Under the pieces are notes generated by a model. That model had not been told where the DNA came from. It searched no databases and worked only from the letters and a program-made list of their open reading frames with translations. From NCBI GenBank assembly GCA_958354085.1, contig CATWUX010000008.1, positions 1-31,625 on the forward strand: DNA of 31,625 nucleotides, written 5' to 3'. Positions 7,621 through 15,224 of the stretch are shown here, piece after piece. The stretch's first letter is position 1; each line of letters begins with the position of its first letter. This DNA is from an uncultured Oscillospiraceae bacterium (GTDB taxonomy: Bacteria; Bacillota; Clostridia; Oscillospirales; Acutalibacteraceae). The translations under genes were made by a program, and so were the position numbers.

Positions 7621-8477
7621 ACGCGCCGTGTACGCTGACTTACGGGCAGCTATGGGAGCGGGTGCGGCGGCGGCTGGAGCAGGCGGGCTGTGACAGCCCC
7701 GCCTTTGACGCGACGTGTCTGCTGGAGGATATCGGCGGGCTGCCGCGCGGTGCGCTGCCGGCAAAGCGGGATGAACCGGTGCCGCCGGAGCGGCAGGATG
7801 CCGTGACGGAAGCGGCGGAGCAACGCGCTGACGGGCGTCCGCTGCAATATATACTGGGCAGCTGGGATTTTTTGTCCCTCACTTTGAAGGTCGGCGAGGG
7901 CGTGCTGGTGCCGCGGCCGGACACGGAAGTTTTGTGCGAGACCGTGGCGGCGTGGCTGCCCCCGGCGGCGCAGCCACGTGTATTGGATTTGTGCGCAGGA
8001 AGCGGCTGTGTGGGCTTGGGCATCGCCAGCCTGTGCCCGAACGTACAGGTTACGGCCGTGGAATTGTCGGAAGCCGCGCTGCCGTATTTGGAATGTAACT
8101 GCGCCCGGTATCCGCAATATGCGGTGCGCCCTGTACGTGCCGATGTGCTGCGGGACGCGGAAAAATTTACGGAGAGTTATGAAGCGATCGTTTCCAACCC
8201 TCCGTATATTCCAACGGCGGATTTGCCGGGGCTGATGCGCGAGGTACAGCATGAGCCGCGCATGGCGCTGGACGGCGCGGCAGACGGGCTACGGTTTTAT
8301 AGGGCGATCGCGCGGGACTGGCTTGTGAAACTGACGGACGGCGGTGTGGGCGCGGTGGAGGTTGGCATTGGACAGGCCGCGGACGTAGCCGCTTTGTTTG
8401 CCGCCGCCGGGTTACGGGAGATTTGCTGTGTAAAAGATGCCGGCGGCATCGACCGGGTCGTGATTGGGCGGAAATAA
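7617..8477 (+). CDS. prmC: Peptide chain release factor N5-glutamine methyltransferase
   Basis: This 286-residue cytoplasmic enzyme methylates the GGQ glutamine of release factors RF1 and RF2 using S-adenosylmethionine, improving termination. It has the N-terminal helical domain (about 8-75), the PRPDTE segment (99-104), the SAM-binding motif LDLCAGSGCVGLGIA (123-137) and the catalytic NPPY (194-197) followed by IPTADLPGL. The GTG start at 7617 overlaps the DUF1385 stop and gives a family-typical length; the frame stays open upstream only within the DUF1385 gene. In many Firmicutes prmC follows the DUF1385 gene and sits beside prfA, but here recA follows instead. Confidence 0.93.
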   Translation: MNAPCTLTYGQLWERVRRRLEQAGCDSPAFDATCLLEDIGGLPRGALPAKRDEPVPPERQDAVTEAAEQRADGRPLQYILGSWDFLSLTLKVGEGVLVPRPDTEVLCETVAAWLPPAAQPRVLDLCAGSGCVGLGIASLCPNVQVTAVELSEAALPYLECNCARYPQYAVRPVRADVLRDAEKFTESYEAIVSNPPYIPTADLPGLMREVQHEPRMALDGAADGLRFYRAIARDWLVKLTDGGVGAVEVGIGQAADVAALFAAAGLREICCVKDAGGIDRVVIGRK

Positions 8478-8479
8478 AT

Positions 8480-8493
8480 CGAACATTTGTGCG
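8480..8493 (+). promoter_or_regulatory. Probable LexA (SOS) operator of recA
   Basis: CGAACATTTGTGCG resembles the Firmicutes SOS box CGAACrnryGTTyC: the GAAC half is perfect and the second half has GTGC in place of GTTC. It begins three bases after the prmC stop and ends eight bases before the -35 box of recA, a sensible position for LexA repression. LexA itself is outside the window. Confidence 0.6.
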
Positions 8494-8501
8494 AAAACGA
8501 C

Positions 8502-8530
8502 TTGCTTTTTTGAAAGCGGTCGAGTATAAT
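8502..8530 (+). promoter_or_regulatory. Promoter of recA
   Basis: A perfect -10 box TATAAT (8525-8530) lies exactly 17 bases after TTGCTT (8502-8507), a weaker -35. The recA ATG follows 46 bases after the -10, so recA has its own promoter independent of prmC. Confidence 0.8.
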
Positions 8531-8576
8531 AAAGAAAACACCGCCGGTTCGGGGCGATGAAAGGACGGGAGAAGCC

Positions 8577-9710
8577 ATGGCGGAGAAAAAGCCAGTGGAA
8601 TCCAAGGAAGAGAGTAAAAAGAAGGCGCTGGAAGCCGCGCTGCAGCAGATCGAAAAAAGCTATGGCAAGGGCGCGGTCATGCGGCTCGGGCAAAATGTCA
8701 GTATGTCGGTGGAGTGTATCCCGACCGGTTCCATGATGCTGGATGCGGCTTTGGGCATCGGCGGGCTGCCGCGCGGCCGTATCGTAGAAATTTACGGGCC
8801 GGAGGCGTCCGGTAAGACGACGCTGGCGCTGCACGCGGTTGCCGAAGCGCAGAAAAGAGGCGGCGAAGCCGCCTTTATCGACGTGGAGCACGCGCTTGAT
8901 CCGGTGTACGCCAAGGCGCTCGGCGTGGATGTGGATTCGCTGCTGGTTTCGCAGCCGGACACCGGTGAGCAGGCGCTCGAGATCGCGGAAGCCCTGATCC
9001 GTTCGGGTGCGATTGATATGGTAGTCGTGGACTCGGTGGCGGCGCTGGTTCCCCGCGCGGAAATTGAAGGGGAAATGGGCGACAGCCATGTCGGCTTGCA
9101 GGCGCGTCTGATGTCGCAGGCGATGCGTAAGCTGGCGGGAGCGGTGTCCAAATCCAATTGTATCGCGATTTTTATCAACCAGCTGCGCCTCAAGGTCGGC
9201 GTGGTCTATGGCAATCCCGAGGTCACCGCGGGCGGAAACGCGCTGAAGTATTATGCGTCGGTGCGTCTGGATGTACGCCGCACGGAGACGCTCAAGGCGG
9301 GTTCGGAGTCGATCGGCTCGCATACGCGTGTGCGCGTGGTCAAAAATAAGGTCGCGCCGCCGTTTAAAGAGGCGGAATTCGATGTGATGTACGGGCAGGG
9401 AATCTCGCATGAGGGCGAGCTGCTGGATCTGGCGGTGAAGTTGGATATCATTCAGAAATCCGGCGCATGGTTCTCGTATAAAGAAAACCGGCTCGGGCAA
9501 GGACGCGATAATACCAAGGAGTATATCAAAACGCATCCGGAGCTGATGAGCGAGCTGGAGGAGCTTGTGCGCGCGAACATGGACAAGCTGATGGGAACCC
9601 GTACCGTCGCCAAAGCGGAGCGCACGCCGGTGGAAATCCCGCTGGAGGCGGCGGCCAAGATCAGCGCTCCCGCCGCCAAAGCCAAAATTGACATTTCCGT
9701 GGACGATTAA
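8577..9710 (+). CDS. recA: Recombinase RecA
   Basis: This 377-residue ATP-dependent recombinase coats single-stranded DNA, drives strand exchange in repair and triggers LexA self-cleavage. It has the N-terminal polymerisation helix (about 15-35), Walker A GPEASGKT (74-81), Walker B VVVDS (149-153) and the L2 DNA-binding loop region with INQLRLKVGVVYGNPEVT (200-217). The usual RecA wording there is MFGNPETT, so this copy has Y for F and V for T. The C-terminal tail is Ala/Lys-rich and ends in a short acidic DISVDD. ATG 8577 is preceded by a purine-rich GGACGGGAGAAG stretch. A strong bidirectional terminator follows, and the next gene converges on it. Confidence 0.98.
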   Translation: MAEKKPVESKEESKKKALEAALQQIEKSYGKGAVMRLGQNVSMSVECIPTGSMMLDAALGIGGLPRGRIVEIYGPEASGKTTLALHAVAEAQKRGGEAAFIDVEHALDPVYAKALGVDVDSLLVSQPDTGEQALEIAEALIRSGAIDMVVVDSVAALVPRAEIEGEMGDSHVGLQARLMSQAMRKLAGAVSKSNCIAIFINQLRLKVGVVYGNPEVTAGGNALKYYASVRLDVRRTETLKAGSESIGSHTRVRVVKNKVAPPFKEAEFDVMYGQGISHEGELLDLAVKLDIIQKSGAWFSYKENRLGQGRDNTKEYIKTHPELMSELEELVRANMDKLMGTRTVAKAERTPVEIPLEAAAKISAPAAKAKIDISVDD

Positions 9711-9733
9711 TGGTGCGGTACTCGGTATAAAAA

Positions 9734-9778
9734 GGAACCGGAAAAGGCATTTTCCTTGCCTTTTCCGGTTCCTTTTTT
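9734..9778 (+). terminator. Bidirectional terminator between recA and the amidase gene
   Basis: A perfect 16-bp stem GGAACCGGAAAAGGCA/TGCCTTTTCCGGTTCC (9734-9749 with 9757-9772), loop TTTTCCT, is followed by six T residues (9773-9778). It is preceded by AAAAA (9729-9733), which is a T-tract on the other strand, so it can end both convergent transcripts. Confidence 0.95.
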
Positions 9779-9787
9779 ATAGCCGTA

Positions 9788-12700
9788 TCAGGTGGTCTCG
9801 GCAGTCGTGCTGACGGCGTCGCCGGTGGAGGTGGTGCGTGTCGTGTAGAGGGCGGTGGAGCGATAATAATCCAAAATCCCTTCCACGGTGCTTTCGCAGA
9901 ACGCCTCCTGAAAATCCGACCGGATCAGCAGCTCGCGGTCAGCGGCGTTATCCAAAAAGCCGCATTCGATCAGTAGCGTCGGGCAATCCGTGGCCATGCG
10001 AATGACATAAAATTGGCTCCACGGCGCGCCGGACGCACGGTTGGTAGGATTGTCAAACCGCTCATACAGTGCTTCCAGACGGTCGGCGATCTTACGGGAG
10101 ACGGTGAAGGAATACTCGTTGAAGAAATGCACGGTCGGGCCGTGTGCCTTACCGTTGGCGCCGTTGGTGTGGATGCTGATGAACAAATCCACATCCGAAT
10201 TGCGCAGCGGCGCAATCCGTTCTTCCAATTCCGGATTGGTTGTGTTGTCCTTGCGCGTCATGATCACGGTCGCACCCAGCGCCTCCAGCTTTTTTTGCAG
10301 CCGCTGGCTGATTTGCAGCGCCTGTAACGGTTCCCAGATAATGGGATTGCCGTTTTCATCCCGCTGGAAAACTGGACGGTCCGAGTCGCCGCCGTGGCCG
10401 GGATCCACGACGATCTTAAAGCCGGTCAGCGGCTTGTTGGCCGGTGCGGAGGAAACGTCATGCGGATGCTTGAACGCAAAGTTCAGGTTGCCGTTGTTGT
10501 CCCACGAAACGGAATAGCCGTAGAATTCTCCCTTTTGCCGCAGGGTGAGGCGCAGGATACGGGTATTGTCCTGACCGGTAATCCATTCCGCGCCGGAAAA
10601 CAGCGTGCTGCCCGAAACGTCGGGGGCGTCCGGAACGGCAGTGGTGTAATAGAAGGTAATCTCAATGGAATCCGCGTTTTGCTTATAAATGGTGTAATTA
10701 TCGCGATAAGCGTAGGGGTAGGTCTGGTTCATCAGCTGCACATTAAAAGCGACACGCCAGTTCATGTTGAGCGACAGGGACGTGCAATCCTTGCCGGCTT
10801 GCACAGCGGTTTTTTTGATGGTGTTGGCGCAGAGCTTGCCGTTTTCCTGCAGCAGCTGCACGTCAGACTGATATACGCGGCGTCCGGAGCCGAGCTTATA
10901 GAATTTAATGCTGCCGTCTTGCACCGTTCCGACAATCACGTCGATCGTCCCTTTGGGCAGATGCGAAAACGTCGGGATGGAATGTTCGACGCTGGTAGCG
11001 CCGTCAAACGTCTCGGCGTAATCGGTTTTGACAACGCATACCTTGCCGGTCACCAGTGTTTCACCGCCGCTGGAGGGATCGGAGGGCTCCAGATCGCCCG
11101 GTGCGGTCGGAACGGTGGGGTCAGCGCCGGACGCAGAGCCGGAAGAACCGGGCGACGTCGGGGGCGCAGTGGGAGGCGTTGTCGTTGTGGGCGGCGGCTC
11201 CGGAAGCGCTTCCACCGTAATTTTCCCGCCGGTCAAACTTTCCTTGAGCGAGCCAAGCACCGCCTCCACACGCACGGCGCCGAGCGCCTGTTCCTGCCCG
11301 ATGACGCCTTTGGGCAGCGTATATTCACAGACAAAGCTCTCATAGTCGGACAGGCTTTCGTCGTAGCCGTCCTCGTTGTTTTGCAGCGGGCGGGCGGTCA
11401 TTTTAAGCGATTGGCCGCCAATTTTGGCGGTTACGGTCGAATCTTTACGCGCGATCGCGCGGATTACCACGGTCGAACCGCCCTCCAGCCGGATGTCGTT
11501 CGTCGGCGTGATCTGTTTCAGCACTACGACCTTGTATGTGATTTTGTAGGTAACGGTTTCGCCCTTGTGCTCAAACTTGAACGTGTTCACACCCGGCGTC
11601 AGATCGGTATTCCACGAGAAAAAGCCGTGCTCGGTCAGCTGAATTTCTTTGCCGTTCACAGTCAGCGGGAAGTTGGGATCGGCATTGCCGGCAAAAGCCG
11701 TCTGCGATTCGAGCGTTTCAAACGTGCGCTTGGAAGGATCGCTGATGTTGAGCGTATCCGCAATATATTCCGTCATGATCGTGCCGGCGAGCGTTTTCAG
11801 CACCGCTTGTGTGCTGCCTGTTTTGTCCGCCGTCAAAGCGGACAGCGTGTAAAAGGCGCTGCCCTTCCACGAGGCGGCCTCCTTGCACGCCAGTATTTGC
11901 AGCGACAGCTGGTCGGGGGAGCTCCAGCCGGCTTCCTTGCTGCTTACTTTGTCAGCGGCGTGCGTGACATACAGCGGCAGCCGTTGCTCGGCGCAAACGG
12001 CCGACCACCAGGTTAAGACGATTCCAAACGCCGCCGTCCCGTGCTCGGTAGACGTGTCGGCGCGCAGCATCACAAAGTCGAATAAACCGCGCTGCAGCCA
12101 GCCGAGCGTATCGGCATGACCGTCGGTATAGGCGGCGAACACCTCGCTGGTATCGGAACCGTCCGGCTGCTGGGCTTTATGCGCCCACACACTGTCCGCG
12201 ACCAGCCCGACATAGGTGTCGGCGTTGTGCTGACGGATGGCGGCAACCGTTTCCCGGATGATCGCGGTCAGGCTGGCTGCCGTTGTGTCGTCGCCGCCGG
12301 TGTATGTATAGCCGTCCAGCAGGTAGCCGGGGAAAGCGCTGCCCGCCAGCGCCTCCGCAACCAGCTCCTGAACCGTTGCCGCGGTGATGGCGCCTCCCGG
12401 ATCCCAGCCGTTTTCGCCCCGCATATGCAGATCCAGCACCCCATAGGCGTACATTCCGTAATCCTTGGCGCATTGGTTGATATAGGCCAGCGGGTCAAAA
12501 GCGGCGCCGTCCTTGTCCGTGAACGTGACGCTGTCAAATACATGCGAGGGATACAGCGCCGCGTCCCCGCTGCGCAAAGGCACCAGCAGCGTGTTGAAAC
12601 GCCAGTCACGCAGCACGGCAAAAGCGTCGTCGATCTGCTTTTTTACCGTTTCCGCCGTGTCATCGTCGTTTTTCCAAAAATCCACCCCCGGCGTCAGCCA

Positions 12701-12958
12701 CACGCCGCGCATCTGATCCGGGCGAGAGAAGATCGGCGTATAGACGGGCTCGGAGGAAGCGGGCTCGGAGGCGTTCGTGCTGACGGCGGAGGAGCTGTCT
12801 CCCTCGTCGGAGGAAAGCCAACCGGCAAAAATCGTAAAACCGCCGTTGCTGATCAGTACAATGGCGATGATCAAAATACCGACAACGAGAACCGAGGCGA
12901 TGGCGATCAGGATTGTTTTGGCGGACAATCCGTTCGGTTTTCTCGCATGAGAAGCCAT
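9788..12958 (-). CDS. Membrane-anchored GHL10-like/N-acetylmuramoyl-L-alanine amidase fusion
   Basis: This 1056-residue protein has a single N-terminal membrane anchor (about 14-37) and then a Ser-rich linker. A divergent GHL10 (DUF187)-like barrel follows (about 80-400); it opens with MRGVWLTPGVDFW and has YLLDGYTY (212-219) where the family has a DDYFYP-like motif. Two beta-rich, Ig-like regions (about 427-480 and 487-583), a Pro/Thr/Ser linker (586-632) and another beta-rich region (about 635-780) come next. The C-terminus is an Amidase_3 domain (about 845-1032) with zinc ligands H855 (DPGHGG), E876 and H930 (SIHTNG), and catalytic E998 (LIECGF). The amidase should cut the muramic acid-peptide bond of peptidoglycan outside the membrane. 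AAGGAAGGG precedes the ATG. It lies 47 bases downstream of the GHL10 lipoprotein gene and probably shares its transcript. The barrel assignment is less certain than the amidase. Confidence 0.85.
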   Translation of the reverse strand: MASHARKPNGLSAKTILIAIASVLVVGILIIAIVLISNGGFTIFAGWLSSDEGDSSSAVSTNASEPASSEPVYTPIFSRPDQMRGVWLTPGVDFWKNDDDTAETVKKQIDDAFAVLRDWRFNTLLVPLRSGDAALYPSHVFDSVTFTDKDGAAFDPLAYINQCAKDYGMYAYGVLDLHMRGENGWDPGGAITAATVQELVAEALAGSAFPGYLLDGYTYTGGDDTTAASLTAIIRETVAAIRQHNADTYVGLVADSVWAHKAQQPDGSDTSEVFAAYTDGHADTLGWLQRGLFDFVMLRADTSTEHGTAAFGIVLTWWSAVCAEQRLPLYVTHAADKVSSKEAGWSSPDQLSLQILACKEAASWKGSAFYTLSALTADKTGSTQAVLKTLAGTIMTEYIADTLNISDPSKRTFETLESQTAFAGNADPNFPLTVNGKEIQLTEHGFFSWNTDLTPGVNTFKFEHKGETVTYKITYKVVVLKQITPTNDIRLEGGSTVVIRAIARKDSTVTAKIGGQSLKMTARPLQNNEDGYDESLSDYESFVCEYTLPKGVIGQEQALGAVRVEAVLGSLKESLTGGKITVEALPEPPPTTTTPPTAPPTSPGSSGSASGADPTVPTAPGDLEPSDPSSGGETLVTGKVCVVKTDYAETFDGATSVEHSIPTFSHLPKGTIDVIVGTVQDGSIKFYKLGSGRRVYQSDVQLLQENGKLCANTIKKTAVQAGKDCTSLSLNMNWRVAFNVQLMNQTYPYAYRDNYTIYKQNADSIEITFYYTTAVPDAPDVSGSTLFSGAEWITGQDNTRILRLTLRQKGEFYGYSVSWDNNGNLNFAFKHPHDVSSAPANKPLTGFKIVVDPGHGGDSDRPVFQRDENGNPIIWEPLQALQISQRLQKKLEALGATVIMTRKDNTTNPELEERIAPLRNSDVDLFISIHTNGANGKAHGPTVHFFNEYSFTVSRKIADRLEALYERFDNPTNRASGAPWSQFYVIRMATDCPTLLIECGFLDNAADRELLIRSDFQEAFCESTVEGILDYYRSTALYTTRTTSTGDAVSTTAETT

Positions 12959-13005
12959 GAATTTCCCTTCCTTTCTTAACAGACATCCGTCAGCGCAAAC
13001 GCCCG

Positions 13006-14469
13006 TTAACGCAGCAGCGGCAGCAAATTTTCCACTTCCCGTTTGGCGATGGCTGGTTCATAGTCTTGTTGGTACAGTCGCCCGCCTTCTTCCCAAGAGG
13101 ACAACGAACGATGGGTGTTTTCATCGAAAAACGAATAACTGTAGAACATCATGCCGTCCACGGCGGATTTGGTGCGCAGGTATTGCACCGAGCGTTTCAT
13201 GATGTCGTCGTGCTCCTGCCATTCATACCGCCCGGCGGGATTGGACGCCGAGCCGGCATAGCGGTCGGGGCTCAGACCGATTTTGTAAATGCCGATGCCG
13301 AAATACAGCTTCACCGAGTCGTCGCGCGGGAAGGCCAGCCATTGGTTGACCACCTTGTCAAAGGCGGCGGAAATATGTTCAAAGCCGAAATAGACCTGCG
13401 GGCACAGGTAATCAATATACCCGCGCTGCGCCAGCCATTTTTTGGTGTCCGCAAACATCTTGGAATAGGTTTTCTCCGAATCGTGGGAGGGGCTGATGCC
13501 GAACACCGCGCCCGCCCGTTTGTGTACCGCCTGATAGCTGGCCGCCATCAGCGCGTCTACGTGGCTGCGCCGCCAGGCGCCGGGCGACAGCGCACGGCTG
13601 CCCGCCTCGCTTTTATAGGTGTCGTACGCCTCTTTTTCAAAGTCTGCAACCTCGTTTTCGCCGATGCAGCCGGTGGGATAAAAATAATCGTCGTACTGCA
13701 CGCCGTCGATCGCATAATTGTTGACCACTTCTTTTACGCCGTCGAGGATTATCTTTTGGGCTTCCAGCGAGGTGGGTATGTAATAATAACGGCCGTTATA
13801 GGTGAAGATTTCGCTGCCGATGGCGTAGGCTTTGTTCGCGCCGATGCGATAGGGATTGATCCACGCGTGCAGCTCCAATCCGCGCTTATGCGCGGCGGAC
13901 ACGGCGTATTCCAGCGGATCAAAGCCCGCTTCGAGCAGCTTTTTAGCGGAGGATGCCGGCAAAAACAGGCTGGATTTATAATAGGCGTCGCTGTTGGCAC
14001 GCACGTGGAAGATCACGGCGTTCATGCCATAGAATACACAGTTGTCCATCAGTGTATCCAGCGCCGTCCGCGCCTTATCCGGCGTACTGCTGTCGCTCAG
14101 CAGCTTGTTCAGCTCAATATAGGAAACCCATACCGCCCGCATTTCCTGATCCGTTCCCGCCGGCGGTGTGGTTGGAGCCGCCGATGTCCCCGTGCTGCTC
14201 GTCGCGGTCGAATTCGATCGGCTGGCTGTGGTGCCGCCGGTACTGCTGCTTATATTGCCGCTGGTACCGCTTCCTGTTTGCAAGGGGCTTTGCGTGGCGT
14301 CGGAGCCGGTATAAAGCGAAAATGTGGAGGAGGTGGAGACGGCGTCGGCGGCGGAGTGCCCTGTGCCGGGAACGGAGCTGCTGCCCTCTGACGGTATGTC
14401 GATCGGGCGCACACAACCGGCAGACAGCAGCAGGCAACCGGTCAAAAAAAGCAGGAGAGGACGTTTCAT
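13006..14469 (-). CDS. GHL10 (DUF187) family glycosyl hydrolase-like lipoprotein
   Basis: This 487-residue protein begins MKRPLLLFLTGCLLLSAGC, a lipoprotein signal with lipobox cysteine C19; C12 is also in a lipobox-like context but would leave too short a hydrophobic core. A long Ser/Thr-rich spacer (about 25-105) leads to the GHL10 barrel. The barrel has EMRAVWVSYIELNKLL, LELHAWINPYRIG, DGVQYDDYFYPTG and ISPSHDSEKTY, which are characteristic family segments. The family is thought to hydrolyse glycans; in E. coli a member (DigH/YddW) cleaves peptide-free peptidoglycan strands. ATG 14469 was chosen because the longer frame would add 24 residues before the signal peptide and would begin within the promoter region. 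It is cotranscribed with the amidase fusion. Confidence 0.88.
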   Translation of the reverse strand: MKRPLLLFLTGCLLLSAGCVRPIDIPSEGSSSVPGTGHSAADAVSTSSTFSLYTGSDATQSPLQTGSGTSGNISSSTGGTTASRSNSTATSSTGTSAAPTTPPAGTDQEMRAVWVSYIELNKLLSDSSTPDKARTALDTLMDNCVFYGMNAVIFHVRANSDAYYKSSLFLPASSAKKLLEAGFDPLEYAVSAAHKRGLELHAWINPYRIGANKAYAIGSEIFTYNGRYYYIPTSLEAQKIILDGVKEVVNNYAIDGVQYDDYFYPTGCIGENEVADFEKEAYDTYKSEAGSRALSPGAWRRSHVDALMAASYQAVHKRAGAVFGISPSHDSEKTYSKMFADTKKWLAQRGYIDYLCPQVYFGFEHISAAFDKVVNQWLAFPRDDSVKLYFGIGIYKIGLSPDRYAGSASNPAGRYEWQEHDDIMKRSVQYLRTKSAVDGMMFYSYSFFDENTHRSLSSWEEGGRLYQQDYEPAIAKREVENLLPLLR

Positions 14470-14546
14470 ATTATAAACCCTATGCCTTTCCAAACAGAAA
14501 TGAATGTCATGGTAGAATACGGGCGTAAAAACCGTATACATCTCTT

Positions 14547-14575
14547 ATTGTATCGGGTTCTGCCGCCGCGGTCAA
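14547..14575 (-). promoter_or_regulatory. Promoter of the GHL10/amidase operon
   Basis: Read on the minus strand, TTGACC (14575-14570) and TACAAT (14552-14547) are 17 bases apart, both 5/6 matches. The start codon follows about 77 bases downstream. The leader can form a small hairpin ATACGG/CCGTAT (plus-strand 14519-14539). Confidence 0.8.
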
Positions 14576-14625
14576 CCACCGCCGCGAAAAAAACACAGAT
14601 TTTCCCGGGAAATCCGCATGCACCA

Positions 14626-14654
14626 TTGACAGCAGCCCATCCGGCATGTATCCT
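14626..14654 (+). promoter_or_regulatory. Promoter of the DUF1294 gene
   Basis: TTGACA (14626-14631) and TATCCT (14649-14654) are 17 bases apart, 46 bases before the start codon. The promoter is divergent from and about 50 bases away from the GHL10 operon promoter. The rest of the 231-base gap holds nothing else I recognise. Confidence 0.7.
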
Positions 14655-14700
14655 ATATAAGGAATAACGGCGGGAAAATCCCGCGAAAGGGGCGAAGAAA

Positions 14701-14991
14701 ATGCCGATTCCGGCGTGGGTGCTGCCGCTGCTCGTCTATTTGGGTACGATCAGTGCGGCGGCCGTGTTTGTGACAGTGCTGGATAAGTGGAAAGCGCAGC
14801 ATGGCAAATGGCGGATCCCGGAAGCCACCTTATTGCTGTTTTCGGTGCTGGGCGGCTCGCTGGCGATGCTTGTCACCATGCGCTGCATCCACCATAAAAC
14901 GCGCAAGCCGAAATTTATGGTGGGTATCCCGGTGATTTTGGTGCTGCAGCTGCTGGCGGCAGGCGGTGTCGCTTGGCTGCTGTTCCGGTGA
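14701..14991 (+). CDS. DUF1294 family small membrane protein
   Basis: This is a 96-residue protein with hydrophobic segments at about 7-26, 43-60 and 73-95. Between the first two is the family signature: DKWKAQHGKWRIPEATLLL and then LGGSLAMLVTM, followed by HHKTRKPKF. This is the DUF1294 pattern (DK-K-G-WRIPE, LGG, HKT-K--F). The biochemical function of the family is not known. AAAGGGG upstream of ATG 14701 is a good ribosome binding site. It is monocistronic: it has its own promoter and is followed by a terminator at 15063-15088, before the S10 promoter. Confidence 0.9.
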   Translation: MPIPAWVLPLLVYLGTISAAAVFVTVLDKWKAQHGKWRIPEATLLLFSVLGGSLAMLVTMRCIHHKTRKPKFMVGIPVILVLQLLAAGGVAWLLFR

Positions 14992-15062
14992 GTATTCCGA
15001 CGGAAAACCGGTGCTGATATGATTGAGCTGCCGGTTCCGCTCGTTGGACGGCCGGTATTTGC

Positions 15063-15088
15063 GAGGGCGACATCTTCGCCCTCTTTTT
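15063..15088 (+). terminator. Terminator after the DUF1294 gene
   Basis: A perfect 8-bp stem GAGGGCGA/TCGCCCTC (15063-15070 with 15076-15083) is followed by five T residues. It lies about 70 bases after the DUF1294 stop and isolates that gene from the ribosomal operon. Confidence 0.85.
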
Positions 15089-15185
15089 GCTTCTTTGAAA
15101 AAGGAATTTCTTTTATACCTATTATATAGCGACGAATAAAGGCGAAAAGTTTTTTAAAAAAATTCGCAAAATCCGAAAAAAACAC

Positions 15186-15217
15186 TTGCAATTCTTCGCG
15201 GCTTATAGTAATATAAT
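15186..15217 (+). promoter_or_regulatory. Main promoter of the S10-spc-alpha operon
   Basis: TTGCAA (15186-15191) is followed by TAATATAAT (15209-15217). The -10 box could be TAATAT at 17 bases spacing or TATAAT at 20; the first spacing is more usual. Just upstream is a very AT-rich block with T6A7 (15150-15162) flanked by GCGAA and TTCGC, which could act as an UP element. No other promoter of comparable quality was seen up to the end of the cluster. Confidence 0.75.
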
Positions 15218-15224
15218 TAGGCGT

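Noticed and set aside
8412..9536. Open frame of 374 codons on the minus strand
   Set aside because: Antisense to recA; no plausible product.
10394..12016. Open frame of 540 codons on the plus strand
   Set aside because: It is antisense to the amidase fusion, whose motifs are clear. The composition (R/G/H/Q-rich) is that of a shadow frame.
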